Assembly: GCA_002104905.1 (NCBI GenBank)
Contig: MCFE01000961.1
Location: 1-23,667, forward strand
Direction of reading: 5' to 3'
DNA from: Basidiobolus meristosporus CBS 931.73
Lineage: Eukaryota; Basidiobolomycota; Basidiobolomycetes; Basidiobolales; Basidiobolaceae
DNA: 23,667 bases
Positions 9,275 to 18,876 of the stretch are shown here, in pieces. Both the position numbers and the translations under genes were made by a program. Numbering within the stretch: position 1 is the stretch's first letter; the number at the start of each line of letters is the position of its first letter. The notes beneath the pieces are model-generated. The model saw only the letters and a list, made by a program, of their open reading frames with translations, did no database searches and was not told the origin of the DNA.

Positions 9275-9641
9275 AGTTGCAACATATGGTTGTAATGCCA
9301 AGATAAGAGAGTATTTCAGTATTCCAGAGAATACTGCAACAGCTACAGGGCTAATACAAAATGTTTGTCAACAGTGGTAATTTGATCTTCTTGGTGGATT
9401 GGGTAATATAGGCACCTATGATGAGCCAGAAGATAAGCAGGAGCCACCAAAGTCCATTGGTGGTTTCAAAAATCCTAAAAAATTGGGTGGTCTTGGTGGG
9501 AAGCAACTCTAGGATAATAAACTTGCAACAAAGTGGCACAGTTAGAGCTGTAAATGAGTCTTACAGTAACTGATACTAGCACAGAAGTGTCTTGTACGTT
9601 TTTGACTTCTGAAGGATACAAAATAGTCTAGTACCTCCAAA
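9275..9641 (-). repeat. Copia LTR, copy 3, inverted (inner border approximate)
   Basis: Read on the minus strand from 9641, it matches the LTR at 722: TAGACTATTTTGTATC, ACTGTAAGACTCATTTACAGCTCTAACTGTGCCACTTTGTT, then GATCAAATTACCACTG and TGTATTAGCCCTG. It directly follows the polypurine tract at 9642-9650 and is therefore the 3' LTR of the copia element 9651-11600. Between two matching blocks it carries an extra ~102 bp (9389-9499). Similarity ends close to the end of copy 2, so the two LTRs stand tail to tail. Confidence 0.75.
9381..9512 (+). other. Glycine-rich coding-looking insert inside copia LTR copy 3
   Basis: The other LTR copies lack this stretch. Its core is bounded by a perfect 9-bp direct repeat, TCTTGGTGG, at 9389-9397 and 9491-9499, exactly 102 bp (34 codons) apart. 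On the plus strand, between a TAA (9378-9380) and a TAG (9510-9512), it reads 43 codons beginning FDLLGGLGNIGTYDEPEDK and ending NPKKLGGLGGKQL: gly-rich ends around an acidic, lysine- and proline-rich middle. This looks more like a piece of host protein than LTR sequence. It may be a captured gene fragment or chance; no start codon or family is recognised. Confidence 0.45.
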
Positions 9642-9650
9642 CTCCCCCTC
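9642..9650 (-). other. Polypurine tract of the inverted copia element
   Basis: Minus-strand GAGGGGGAG lies between the end of the RNase H remnant and LTR copy 3. It is identical to the tract at 713-721, which shows the two elements belong to the same or a closely related family. Confidence 0.75.
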
Positions 9651-10345
9651 AACAAAAAAATTTCTTAATCTCAATCTCTCTCTCTCTCTGATATTCCCAA
9701 ATTGAAGCCAGGCAAGTGAATTTGTCAATATTTCTGCTACCATTTTGTCATTTGGGCAGCAAACTAACTCTATTAAAAGATTTTTTATGCTTCCTTCACC
9801 AAGAAAAGTTGTTTAGCTATGTGCTCATTGCTGATATGATTGGTAGGACTCCTAATTACTAAAATACAGCTTAGATCCATATTGTAAATACATGCTGCAT
9901 CATCTAAATTAAAGCATAAGTCTTTAGTAATTTTGTAATCATATAGCATCCTCAATGGCTTGACTCTTACAACCCCCTATTGGAAAAGCAGTTTTAACAA
10001 TCATTTGGTATAGATCTAGACTGTATACAGCTGTCAGGAATAGAACTGTCCTAATGGAGTAAGAAATGGCTACCATGGCCAATGTGTCCTTAAAGTCTAG
10101 TCCCTGGATCAGGTAGCAGTCATTACACACCACTCTGTCTCTCTGCTCATTGAAAGTACCACTTGAAGTAATCTTGATCTTGTCAGTACATATGAGCACT
10201 ATTTGCTGTCTCCCAGATGGTGAATTTACCTGTTCTCACATTTTTGCCCTGATCAGTGATTAACACTTTTAAAGCATGTCTTGTTAACACTTGGTGGCAT
10301 CTGGACTTTGCAATGTTTGTTCCAGTTTCTGAGGTTTGGTACATA
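9651..10345 (-). pseudogene. Copia RT start fused to RNase H end by internal deletion
   Basis: On the minus strand the RT N-terminal region is readable from about 10345: SPDATK, then NSPSGRQQI, KIKITSSGTFNEQRDR, IQGLDFKDTLAMVA, SIRTVLFL and YQMIVKTAFP. The last is normally QMDVKTAF, so the catalytic Asp is replaced by Ile. Within a few codons, near 9970, the text switches to SQAIEDAI, stop, LQNY, which matches the end of RNase H (CQATKETIWLQKL in the element at 131). It continues in shifted frames with LCFNLDDAACIYN, RSPTNHISNEHIAKQLF and ELVCCPNDKMVAEILTNSLA up to the polypurine tract. Most of RT, including the YVDD box, and most of RNase H are therefore missing. The 86-codon frame at 9939-10199 spans the junction. 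Confidence in family and order is high; the exact breakpoint is approximate. Confidence 0.8.
9675..9689. repeat. TC microsatellite
   Basis: A (TC)7 run within the end of the RNase H remnant, where the minus strand reads alternating Arg-Glu codons. The equivalent part of the element at 131 has no such run, so it expanded after decay. Confidence 0.8.
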
Positions 10346-10469
10346 AGGCAAGATAAGATTCATCATGATCATTGTATGTCTGCCATCAATATTCCGGGGC
10401 ATTTCTGACTCTTGAAGCTTGCCTAACAAGCATAATTTTTGCCAATCTGGATCTGTTAAAATTCTCTTC

Positions 10470-10725
10470 CTATATCAGATTTGTTTCTACTTCATTTGTA
10501 GTAGTTGCATCACCAGATTGCTGATCAATAATCTTAGTGGCTTTCTGATCTACATTATCATCAAATACAGTGTCCCTACTATTAATCAGCTTCTGGACTT
10601 TCCCATCACACAATCTACACCCTTTAGTTTCCTCATAATAGCCAAGTAAGATACATTTTCTACTCTTTGGTTCCAACTTTGAGTATCATTTGTTGGGGAT
10701 GTGATAGATAATGTAACAGTAAGCT
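10470..10725 (-). pseudogene. Copia integrase C-terminal region
   Basis: The minus-strand frame from 10676 reads EPKSRKCILLGYYEETKGCR and then KVQKLINSRDTVFDD, the conserved block at the end of copia integrase (normally KL..KS.K.IFLGY....K.YR..D, then ..SRDV.F.E). Upstream, CYIIYHIPNK is the preceding HIP block, interrupted by a stop. It sits between the decayed gag (10975-11600) and the RT start, in the right order, but most of protease and integrase are missing. Similar in sequence to the block at 11965-12177, so the two elements are related. Confidence 0.8.
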
Positions 10726-10974
10726 CAAAGCTATTCCATGCACAGAGAGTACTTCAGTCAGTATTACTGTCTTCACCCCTGAGTTATCACTCATATCTAG
10801 CTCTATAGGCCAACTGGCAGTTGCTTCCAGTACAGAGTGTCTTGCAGATAAACATTTGTTTCAGGAGCAGTCTTTAAGATGTTGACCACTCCAATTGTAT
10901 AGTTACAAATAACTTCTTTTTGTTAGCTCTATGCCTTGCCAGTTCCAGCTTCTGTCATTTGTAAACATGTATTG

Positions 10975-11600
10975 CTTGTATTATTGTGCCTGGTGTCCTG
11001 GCTTCTTACAGTAGATACAGCTACCATGTGCTCCTAGGTTCTGTTGCTTTCCCTTCTTACATGTATACCTTCCTGGGCTGAATAAAGCATTTTACTGCAC
11101 TTTCTGGGCTTGGTTGTTACATCTAAATCTTGGAGAAGAAGTCTGCATATTACATATTCTAAAGTAAACTATCTTCTCTGCATTGAAAAGAAAGTATAAA
11201 TGACTCATACTTGTCTGGTACACTGCAAAATAGACAGAGTATCTTTTCTTCATTGTTGACACCAACATTGATATTGTGGCACTTCTGCATGTTACTCCAT
11301 TCTGGCAATGAGTCATAGCATGTCAACATTGGTCTTCTTTCTCATACTCAAAAACTTTGGTTTTACCTTAAGCTTCCTTATTACTAAGCTTGAGGATCTT
11401 TTCAGAGAGTTCCCAAGCTGCTTTGGCAATATAAAAGCATGAATTTTTCCAATGATGGAAGCTTGCACATCAAGGCATATAGTATTCAATGCCTTTCTCT
11501 GCTAATCACAAAGGTTTGCAACTTCTGCTGCTCCTTAGGATTCATTATCCCCCTGTAACAATATTCCTAAGCTTTCATTCACCAAGGTAGATCTGCTTCT
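10975..11600 (-). pseudogene. Decayed copia gag
   Basis: Pieces are spread over several frames on the minus strand: LRNIVTGG, NPKEQQKLQTFVI, then IAKAAWELSEKILKLSNKEA at about 11370-11440, NNEEKILCLLCSVPDKYESF at about 11195-11255 with FILSFQCREDS, and a zinc-knuckle start CIYCKKPGHQAQ (about 11000-11040) that runs into a stop at the last position. The order (INL.L......AK.AW..L, then ILCLL.SLP..Y, then C-X2-C-X4-H) is that of copia Gag. It differs from the gag at 5790-6578. The 74-codon frame at 11092-11316 is a shadow in another frame. Confidence 0.65.
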
Positions 11601-11619
11601 TAATTCTCCAAATTCTGCA

Positions 11620-12341
11620 GCTCTTCCATTCATATCAGTCCTTCACAGGGAAAATATATGCTTTTATATACTGATCTACAGTTTGTTGACATATCCCAAA
11701 TTGGTGGATATGCTGGATTGTGCACTTTTGCCTTGGCCAACAAATGGTACTCAGCCTGCATTCTTTGTTGCCATATTGTACATATGAACTGTTTGTTGCT
11801 TGTTCCAGATTGTGAGGCTCAGCACATAAAGGTTGGAAAAGCATCTTCACAATTATTTGTTATTTGCCAATTTGCTCCTTGGGCACTCTTATGCTGGCAA
11901 ATCTGCTTACCAGGATAATCTCCTCCATTCTGATTCTAGTGGAATCTTGATTTGCATCTGACAATTATGGATTCAAGTCTTGTAAATTATTAGTGACAGA
12001 GCTATCAAGCATCTTGGCATTCATATCAGAGGCTTTCTGATTTGTAGCAAGCTCAAACACAAGGTCCATGCTCTGAAGCAGCTTCTGGATGTAGCCATCC
12101 CTGAATCTATGCCCTTTGGTTCCTGGATAATACCTCCAAAAAATCCCTTTCTTACTCTTTGGCCCCAATACTGGCAATTTTTGGCTGGAGTTACTGTACT
12201 AATTGTAAGAGTTCCTGAGATGCCACAGCTTGGGTTTTTGCCTGTATATCAATCAATAAGTGAGAACTGCTGTAGTATAGTAGCTGATCACTTATTCCTA
12301 ATATACAGATCAGTAGTAGCAGATTTGGGACATCAATTCAT
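11620..12341 (-). pseudogene. Copia integrase end to RT start, interrupted by a gypsy LTR
   Basis: Minus-strand reading from 12341: YIRNK, stop, SATILQQ and TGKNPSCGISGTL correspond to the integrase block YIRNR.PT...TGKKPS...RVFG. Next, GPKSKKGIFWRYYPGTKGHR and IQKLLQSMDLVFE (frame 11965-12177) form the integrase C-terminal block. A linker follows. Then AEPHNLEQATNSS matches KPQKLEQTLQSPD of the element below it, and NCRSVYKSIYFPCEG (about 11645-11690) resembles the RT start CKWVYKIK...DG. The fragment ends near 11620, where the gag remnant of the next element begins. At its upstream side it abuts the gypsy LTR exactly; a possible continuation of integrase lies beyond that LTR at 13419-13453. 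Confidence 0.7.
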
Positions 12342-13418
12342 TGTGGTGGTGTATAAGTCAAAGGGAGAGATATGTACAACTCTTCTCAAGTGCTTTGTGT
12401 GTGGGGTGTACACTAGGTGCAGTAACCTCTGGCAAAAGCTTGCTAGGTATACTTGGCTTTTGTCTCTAATCTAATGTCATAGGGAAAAAGCAACAAGCTT
12501 GCCACGGGAAAATATTGAGCTACAATTCCCAACTTAGTTGGCATCTTAGAAATGTACTTGCTGGGTTTGGCATCCTTTGAGATGACGATGTACTAAAGCT
12601 TCTAAAGTCAAAACAACTGTAATTTCTACCAGCAGGGATTTGATAAGAATGCAGCTGTGGTCAATAGTTACAAAGACAGAAAAGTATCTTAGCCTGCACA
12701 AGAACAAACTTGGAAAGAATCAATTATAATTGAAGATACCAACTCTGAGTATTCCTCACAAGTAGTGCCTCCAAGGTCAGTTGGCTGTCAGCATGGTTTC
12801 CTAGGAGTGTGCTGTGGTCTTGGGTTGGAAGTTCAGGTAGCAGCAGGTAGCAGTGAGCACACTAATCAACCAGCTAGTATATTGATAAAAGGGATGATGC
12901 TTTATTGTTGAGAGATTGGCTGCCTTACATACTTTCTCACTAGCTAATTGATTACTAATCACAGTGTTCCAGAAGGCTCTGGAGATCAATAGAAATCTTA
13001 ATGACATCAGAATGAGCTAAGAGTATTCTAAGTAGATGCCAGAATGTCCTAAGAGGCCCAGCCCATCCAACCAATCAGGAATCAGTACTTTGAAGCTTGT
13101 GTAACATAGGGATACCATATATGGTATGGGAATGGTAGGGATGGTGGCACAGGTTGACCATATGTCATGGGTACTGGTGGTGGGTACTGGTGCAGGTACT
13201 TACCTAATATAGAAGCATTTACAGCTAGTAATCTTACATTAAGTGACGGATTAGTTATGCAATAAGGGAAGCAGGTGTGATAGTCAACTGGCTTATGGAA
13301 TAGTACTGATCTAGTAACACAAATGGGATAAAACTAAAAAAGTGTAGTAGAGAAATAGGGAAGTAGAAAATATGGGAATCAGCACATCCACCAGTGGGTG
13401 CACTGTGACCCCACTACA
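12342..13418 (-). repeat. Gypsy solo LTR, copy 2
   Basis: Full-length relative of 17766-18837: plus-strand ends TGTGGTGG and CCACTACA. The TATA box is mutated (minus-strand TATGTAAG instead of TATATAAG), and a short GGGTACTGGTG segment is duplicated near 13163-13195. No gypsy coding sequence adjoins it. It interrupts a copia integrase. The flanking bases TCAT and GCAT almost match; no clean 5-bp target duplication is present. Confidence 0.88.
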
Positions 13419-13453
13419 GCATCATGGTCTTTAGCCAACACTGCAAGGTCTAG
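13419..13453 (-). pseudogene. Possible upstream piece of the interrupted copia integrase
   Basis: The minus strand reads LQCWLKTMM, which would join to the integrase text on the other side of the gypsy LTR in the place of the usual ML...GLP..FWAEA.ATA.Y segment. Only 35 bases are present before the next LTR, so the evidence is thin. Confidence 0.3.
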
Positions 13454-13921
13454 TGTCATGATTGTATGACATCCTTTACTTTTCACAATCTGGCCAAATC
13501 AAGTTGGTGAAGAAATCCCAGTGCCTTCTAGAAAGTTCTGCTATATTCTAGCCACTTCTGGAAAGCTCCAAGTCACTGTTATACCATGGAACATTGTATG
13601 GAAGTTTCCCTTTGGAGTCTATGTAGCTCAATACAATATATGGTAATTGTATGTCATGTGACCTATTGACTCAAACAGCTGACCCATGACATATGCCCAT
13701 GTGACATGCTAGTCTGCTCTTTAGTATGTTTTTATTTTGGCACAGTTACTGTGCCTTACCCCAGAACCCCGTAAGCATTTCCAATATCTCTTGGTATCTT
13801 TATTGTCAAAAGTATATATAGTTCTATTGCCACTTATGTATTCCTCAGTCTGATGACCCAGGTCTCAAATAAACAGACTTGCCTTATTGATCCACACCTC
13901 AGTTCTTTCCTGGTCCAGCCT
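13454..13921 (+). repeat. LTR of a further family, copy A
   Basis: It begins TGTCATGATTGTATGACATCC and aligns along its whole length with 14119-14588. It has a TATA box (AGTATATATA, 13811-13820) followed by AACAGACTTGCC. The end is set where similarity to copy B stops (about 13921). No coding sequence identifies the superfamily; both copia and gypsy are possible. Confidence 0.7.
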
Positions 13922-14118
13922 TGCCTAGCTCTACTCTCCTGCCTTGCATCTATTCATAACATCTAGCACCTTATCTGCCAGTCTTTGCAATAAATACTGG
14001 CAATGCTTAAGTGCATTTTTATGAGTACTGCTCTGGAAGAAGTACTGCAACTTCTTGGTGTGCATATTGGTACTCCAGAGTTTTACTATAGGCATTATGA
14101 TAGTCTTTGAGCTCATGA
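13922..14118. other. 197-bp core between two direct LTRs
   Basis: It may be the remains of the internal region of an element after deletion, or ordinary sequence between two solo LTRs. Positions 13968-14056 match the dispersed repeat at 3376-3463. The 78-codon minus-strand frame 13931-14167 covers most of it and shares a peptide pattern with that repeat, but no function can be assigned. Confidence 0.5.
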
Positions 14119-14588
14119 TGTCATGATCACATGACATCCTTGACCTTTTATGATCTGACCAAACCAAGTTTGTGAAGAAATCCCAGTTTCTTTGAGAAAA
14201 TTCTATTATATACTAGCAACTTCTGGAAAGCTCCAAGTCAACATTATACAATGGGACATAGTAAGGAAGCTCCCATATGGAGCTTATGTTGCTCAATACC
14301 ATATGTAGTAATTGCATGTCACATGACCTAGTGACATGATCACCCAACTCTAGACATATCCCCATGTGATGTTCTAGTCTATTCTTTAGTATGTTTTTAT
14401 CTTGGTACTATTACTGTGCCTTGGCCAAGAACCCCGTAAGCATTTGCAGATATCTCTTGGCATTCATATTGCCAGAAGTATGTATAGTCCTATTGCCTCT
14501 TATCTATTCCTCAGTCTGATAAACAAAGATCTCAAGTAAACAGACTTACCTTGTTGATCTATACCTAAGTCCATTCCTGGTCCTGCCA
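14119..14588 (+). repeat. LTR of a further family, copy B
   Basis: Starts TGTCATGATCACATGACATCC and ends near TCCTGCCA. It shares long blocks with copy A (for example AGAACCCCGTAAGCATTT and TATTCCTCAGTCTGAT). The TATA box is altered to AGTATGTATAG. Same orientation as copy A. Confidence 0.7.
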
Positions 14589-17398
14589 TGTTTCTGTTCC
14601 AAACACATGATGTTGTTGCTTTGTTTGTTGGTTGGGTATCCACTCTGTCTACAATGGAGGATGCTGAGGCAGTGGTAGCTCTGCAAACTTATCTACCTCA
14701 CTGGAGTGTAGCTGAACTGGCTGCACTTTCAACAATTGAGAAAACAACTAATGTCTTGTTGGTAACTCTTCTTGGCTATGATGGGAATCAGCCTGTGCCA
14801 TGCTGACCAAATATATTGGTGAGAACTGCAGGTTTGTTCTCACTCTTGCCTGTTTCTAGCATGTGAAGACTTTTCTCTATTACTTTACCTTTATCACTGC
14901 CAAGCTGCTCAGTGCCACTATGACTGAGTGCTTCTTGTATTGAACTATGCATTGTCCTTGATATATACTGCACTGCTGCATCTGTTTTTGCCTGCTAATC
15001 CCTTACTGGCTCTCATCTGGCTACTCTGAAGAAGGCTCACTGATGAGTTGTGGGCCTATCTCCCCTAACATCAGTGCTCTGCACTAGCATGGCAAAATCC
15101 CACTTTGTAATGAGACAACACCAATGTAAAAAAATGCTAAGGATACTTTATGGAGCCAGGTGTGCTTAGTAATCCATCTGTTGGTAAATGATATGATGTT
15201 GTGGCTAGAGAAGTGGCTTGTTTCAACCAACACCAGTAATGGGGGCTTGGTGCATTCATTCCACTTCTTCCAGATCATTCCAGGATGCAAATAGCCATGT
15301 ACATGGTACAAATGGAGAACCATCATGTGGCTTGCAACATTTGAACTGCAGACCATCCCAATACCAGCATGAGCTAGCAGCTGCATGGCATTCACATCAG
15401 AATATACCACCATTGCAAGGTGTCCAACTTGTCAGGAATTCACCACCATATGAGAAAAGCATTGTTCACATGCCAGATATATTCTAGTAAAACCCTGTCT
15501 AAGAAAGTTCATGCAGTCTGACAAATATTGTGATGCTATAAAGTACTGCACTCAGTAATGATCAAGTGCGTACATATCTGATATTATTGGTAGCAAGGAT
15601 TAAAAGCAACTAGAAGCAGCCACTACTATGAAGTGGTATATGACTGTGCATTGCCTTGGCACTTGATGAATTCTTATTCAATAAGTATTTTTCTGGCAAA
15701 TCCTGCTGGTCACTGATTCTTGTCAATCTGAATCTGCTGCCTAACTTACAGCATCAGAGCAGGAATCTCATGGTAGTCTCATTGATATCTAAGCCCAAAT
15801 AACTGTCCAAGCTGACTAGCTACCTGAATCTATTGCTGAATGAATGCAGTATATTTTCCAGCCAGATACTACTAAGTGGCCATCATATCAGAGGGTGTAT
15901 TGTTATCTCCATGGGAGATACCCAAGCCATCAGCAAAATAGCTAGCTTTTCTGGGCATAATGGATAGTATTGCTGACAAATATGTGATATCCAAGGGATT
16001 CACTCTATACCACACACACTATTATTATCCAAGCAATAACACCAAGAGCATTATCTTTCCACAAAGAGAGCATAGAGAAGTCATCATGTAATTGCAGCAA
16101 TGCTGGCAAGCTGTAGGCCTTTAGCCAGAATATGGAATTAATTAGAAACTGGAGATATATAAGATGGAGGGTATCCCTTGGTGCAAAAGCTTTCCACAGA
16201 GCAATGCATTTGCTTCTTGACAATATGTCTATGTTAATGACCAAGTTGTATATGTGGCATTTCAAGCTAAATGATCCCTTCAAAATACTAGAGAAGCTTG
16301 ACATAATTAGCAGATATCACAGAGTATCTGTTGTGCAAAATACCTCTAATAGACTCCTTTTAATATTCTTATTGATAAGTGACAATACAGATGCAAGGAC
16401 TGGATGAATTGAATATGTATTCATTCAAGTGGCCTTCTGAAGCCATTGCTACCAAGAGTACATTGGCAGCAACAGGAGCCGTATGTTAGCATGGTAGAAA
16501 TATTCATACAGAAGCAGATCAACAATGCCAAACTAACATATCTACAGCTTTTATGCAGAGAATTTGTTTCCAGGATTTAAGTGGCCATATCATAAGCATA
16601 AAGCTGGCATGAAGATCTTGACACTACTCTGTCCATTCTCTACTCCATCTTGCTTGGTTTATAGAGAATATAGGGCCTTGCTTGACCTTTTTTGAGTTTC
16701 ACATGGAGCAAATGTCTGTGGACATTGCAATACAAGTCAAGTCACAGGAACCACCATGCCCCAATCTTATTAAGAGTATTACCTTCAAGTCTGTCATGGA
16801 TGCAATGCGTTGGCACATGGAGAATAGCCAGGAAGAGTTGGCAAATACTGATGACAGATGTGCACATGGATACACTTTTGTCTTTGGCATCAAGAAGCTA
16901 AGCAGTCCAAATGTGCAGGTCATCAGTTAGCAGTGCAAAGTTGTGTTGGGTGCAACAAGCAGCTGATTGCTAATAGAACAGCTTTTTCAAAGTATGCTGG
17001 GCTTGTCTTGGTCACAAGTCAGTTTCTACACCATTCAATACCAAATTCATCCAAGCAAGAGCCAGGGCACACCAATAAGGGGAACTAATCTAGCATGGAC
17101 AAGGAATAAATTGGCTAAATACCAAGAAGTTATTTGCAGAAATTCAGGAGGGATTCATGGCAGGTGTGGTAGCTACCCAGCACATGTTTGCAAGATGTAT
17201 ATGTTACCAGCAATACAAGGTATATGGTAGTTTGCAAGTATCTGACTAAAAAGCAGTAGAGTTGAGGTGATAGAAGTGTGTCAATTGCAGCAGATGTGCA
17301 CATATGTAGAGGTTAATGCGCAAGTTGCCATGTTTTTGATTCAAACTATATGTGTAAGACCCAAGGTAGTGGTAAGTAAGCAAATACAGAGGGGTATA
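14589..17398. other. Unassigned region, no convincing gene
   Basis: No retrotransposon motif could be read securely. Frames on the plus strand at 14588-14806 (72 codons, just after LTR copy B, where a gag start would be), 15218-15487, 16132-16407 and 16682-16930, and a minus-strand frame at 15084-15413 (109 codons), are unrecognised. Around 15400-15440 the plus strand reads RCPTCQE, faintly like the Cys pair of an integrase zinc finger. At 16690-16920 three frames are open at once. Decayed elements beyond recognition are the likeliest content. Confidence 0.4.
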
Positions 17399-17745
17399 TG
17401 GTTGAAATATTAGAGAGATATATTGGATGTGAAATGGAGAACTTGAAGATTTACATGATTTAACTTGGTAATTTATTAAGCTGCAATGTGGTACTTATAC
17501 TTAATACAGAGCTATGTAAATGTAACTGTTGGTCATTATCAGGGGAGTCTCAGAAATACATGTGCCAAGTTTCTGCTCATTTGGACAAGTTTCCAATTTC
17601 CTAAAATTCTGTACTTCACTAATTGCTAACTATTAGCAATTATCTTACAAACCAACTTCCAAGTTAATATTCTGAAGTACAACATTTAACTAGTTACTAG
17701 TTCATGCTATATCATTAATTAGGTGGACTCATAATTATTTCAACA
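17399..17745 (-). repeat. Probable copia LTR, 347 bp
   Basis: On the minus strand it runs from TGTTGAAATAATTATGAG (17745) to TATTTCAACCA (17399), giving TG...CA and near-perfect inverted ends. The start has the GGGAATGTTGAAAT context usual at copia 3' LTRs, and TATAAGTA with a downstream AATAAA lies inside. No second copy is in the window and no target-site duplication is visible. A gypsy LTR begins 20 bp further on. Confidence 0.5.
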
Positions 17746-17765
17746 TTCCCACTTCCATAATACGC

Positions 17766-18837
17766 TGTGGTGGTGTATAAGTCCAAGGGAGAGATACGTC
17801 CAACACTTCTCAAGTGTTTTGTGTGTGGGGTGTTCACTGGGTGCGATAACCTCTGGCAAAAGCTTGCTAGGAATACTTGGGTTCTGTCTCTAATCTAATG
17901 TGAAGGGGAATAAAGCCACAAGCTTGTCAAGGGAAAACTATTGAGCTACAATCCCCAACTTAGTTGGCGTCTTAACAAAAGTATGTGCTGGGTTCAGCGT
18001 CCTTTGAGATGACAATGTACTAAAGCTTCCAAAATCAAAACAACTGTAAGCTCCACCAGCAGGGACTTGATAAGAATGCAGCTTTGGTCAATAGTTACAA
18101 AGACAGAAAAGTATCTTTGCCTGTACAAGAACAAACTTGGGAAAGAATCAAATATAATAAAAGATACCTACTCTGAGTATTCCTCACAAGTAGTGCCTCC
18201 AAGGTCAGTTGGCTGTCAGCGCGGTTTCCTGGGAGTGTCCTGTGGTCTAGGGTTGGAAGTTCAGGTAGCAGCAGGTAGCAGTGATCACACTAATCAACAA
18301 GTCGGTATATTGATAAAAGGGATGATGATTTATTGTTGAGGGATAGCCTCCCTTATATACTTTTCTTCACTGGCTAAGTGATTACTAATCATGGTGTTCC
18401 AGAAGGTTCCGGAGTTCAATAGAAATCTTAATGACATCAGAATGACCTAAGAATGTTCTAAGTAGGTGCCGGAAGGTTCTAAGAGGCACAGCACATCCAA
18501 CCAATCAGGAATCAGTATTCTGAAACCTGTGTAACATGGGGATACCATATATGGTATGGAAATGGTAGGGATGGTGACACGGGTTGATCATGTGTCACGG
18601 GTACTGGCGCGGGTACTTGCCTAATATAGAAGCACTTGTAACTAGTAATCTTACATAAAGTGAGGGGTAACTTATGCAATAAGGTAAGCAGGTGTGATAG
18701 TCAACCGGCTTATGGGATAGTACTGATTGGGTAAGACAAATGGGATAAAACTAAAATGAGTGTAGTAGGGATATAGGGAAGTAGAAAATAAGGGAATGAG
18801 CACATCTGTTAGTGGGTGTCACTGTCACCCCACTACA
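17766..18837 (-). repeat. 3' LTR of the gypsy element, 1072 bp
   Basis: On the minus strand it starts TGTAGTGGGGTGACAGTGAC at 18837, right after the polypurine tract, and ends CACCACCACA at 17766. Two more copies (7545-8610, 12342-13418) fix both borders. A TATA box (TATATAAG, 18352-18359, minus strand) is followed 12-20 bp later by an AATAAA. It keeps CpG dinucleotides that are TpG or CpA in the other copies, so it is the youngest. The matching 5' LTR must lie beyond 23667. The 90-codon frame inside it (18067-18339) is not considered a gene. Confidence 0.9.
18352..18359 (-). promoter_or_regulatory. TATA box of the gypsy LTR
   Basis: TATATAAG on the minus strand inside the LTR. It is conserved in copy 1 (8129-8136) and lost in copy 2. 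In the unseen 5' LTR the same box would drive transcription of the element. Confidence 0.55.
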
Positions 18838-18852
18838 TCCACCCCCCTCTCA
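18838..18852 (-). other. Polypurine tract of the gypsy element
   Basis: Minus-strand GAGAGGGGGGTGGA lies between the integrase stop codon (18877) and the LTR start. Position and composition fit plus-strand priming. Confidence 0.8.
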
Positions 18853-18876
18853 GCTTTGAACTTGGGTCAAAGCAAA

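Noticed and set aside
9351-9539. 62-codon minus-strand frame with a hydrophobic, membrane-like stretch
   Set aside because: It is the complement of the glycine-rich insert at 9381-9512 plus LTR sequence; hydrophobicity follows from reading that insert backward.
15084-15413. 109-codon minus-strand frame, the longest in the unassigned block
   Set aside because: No motif, a competing plus-strand frame of similar length, and no start context; kept only as part of an unassigned region.
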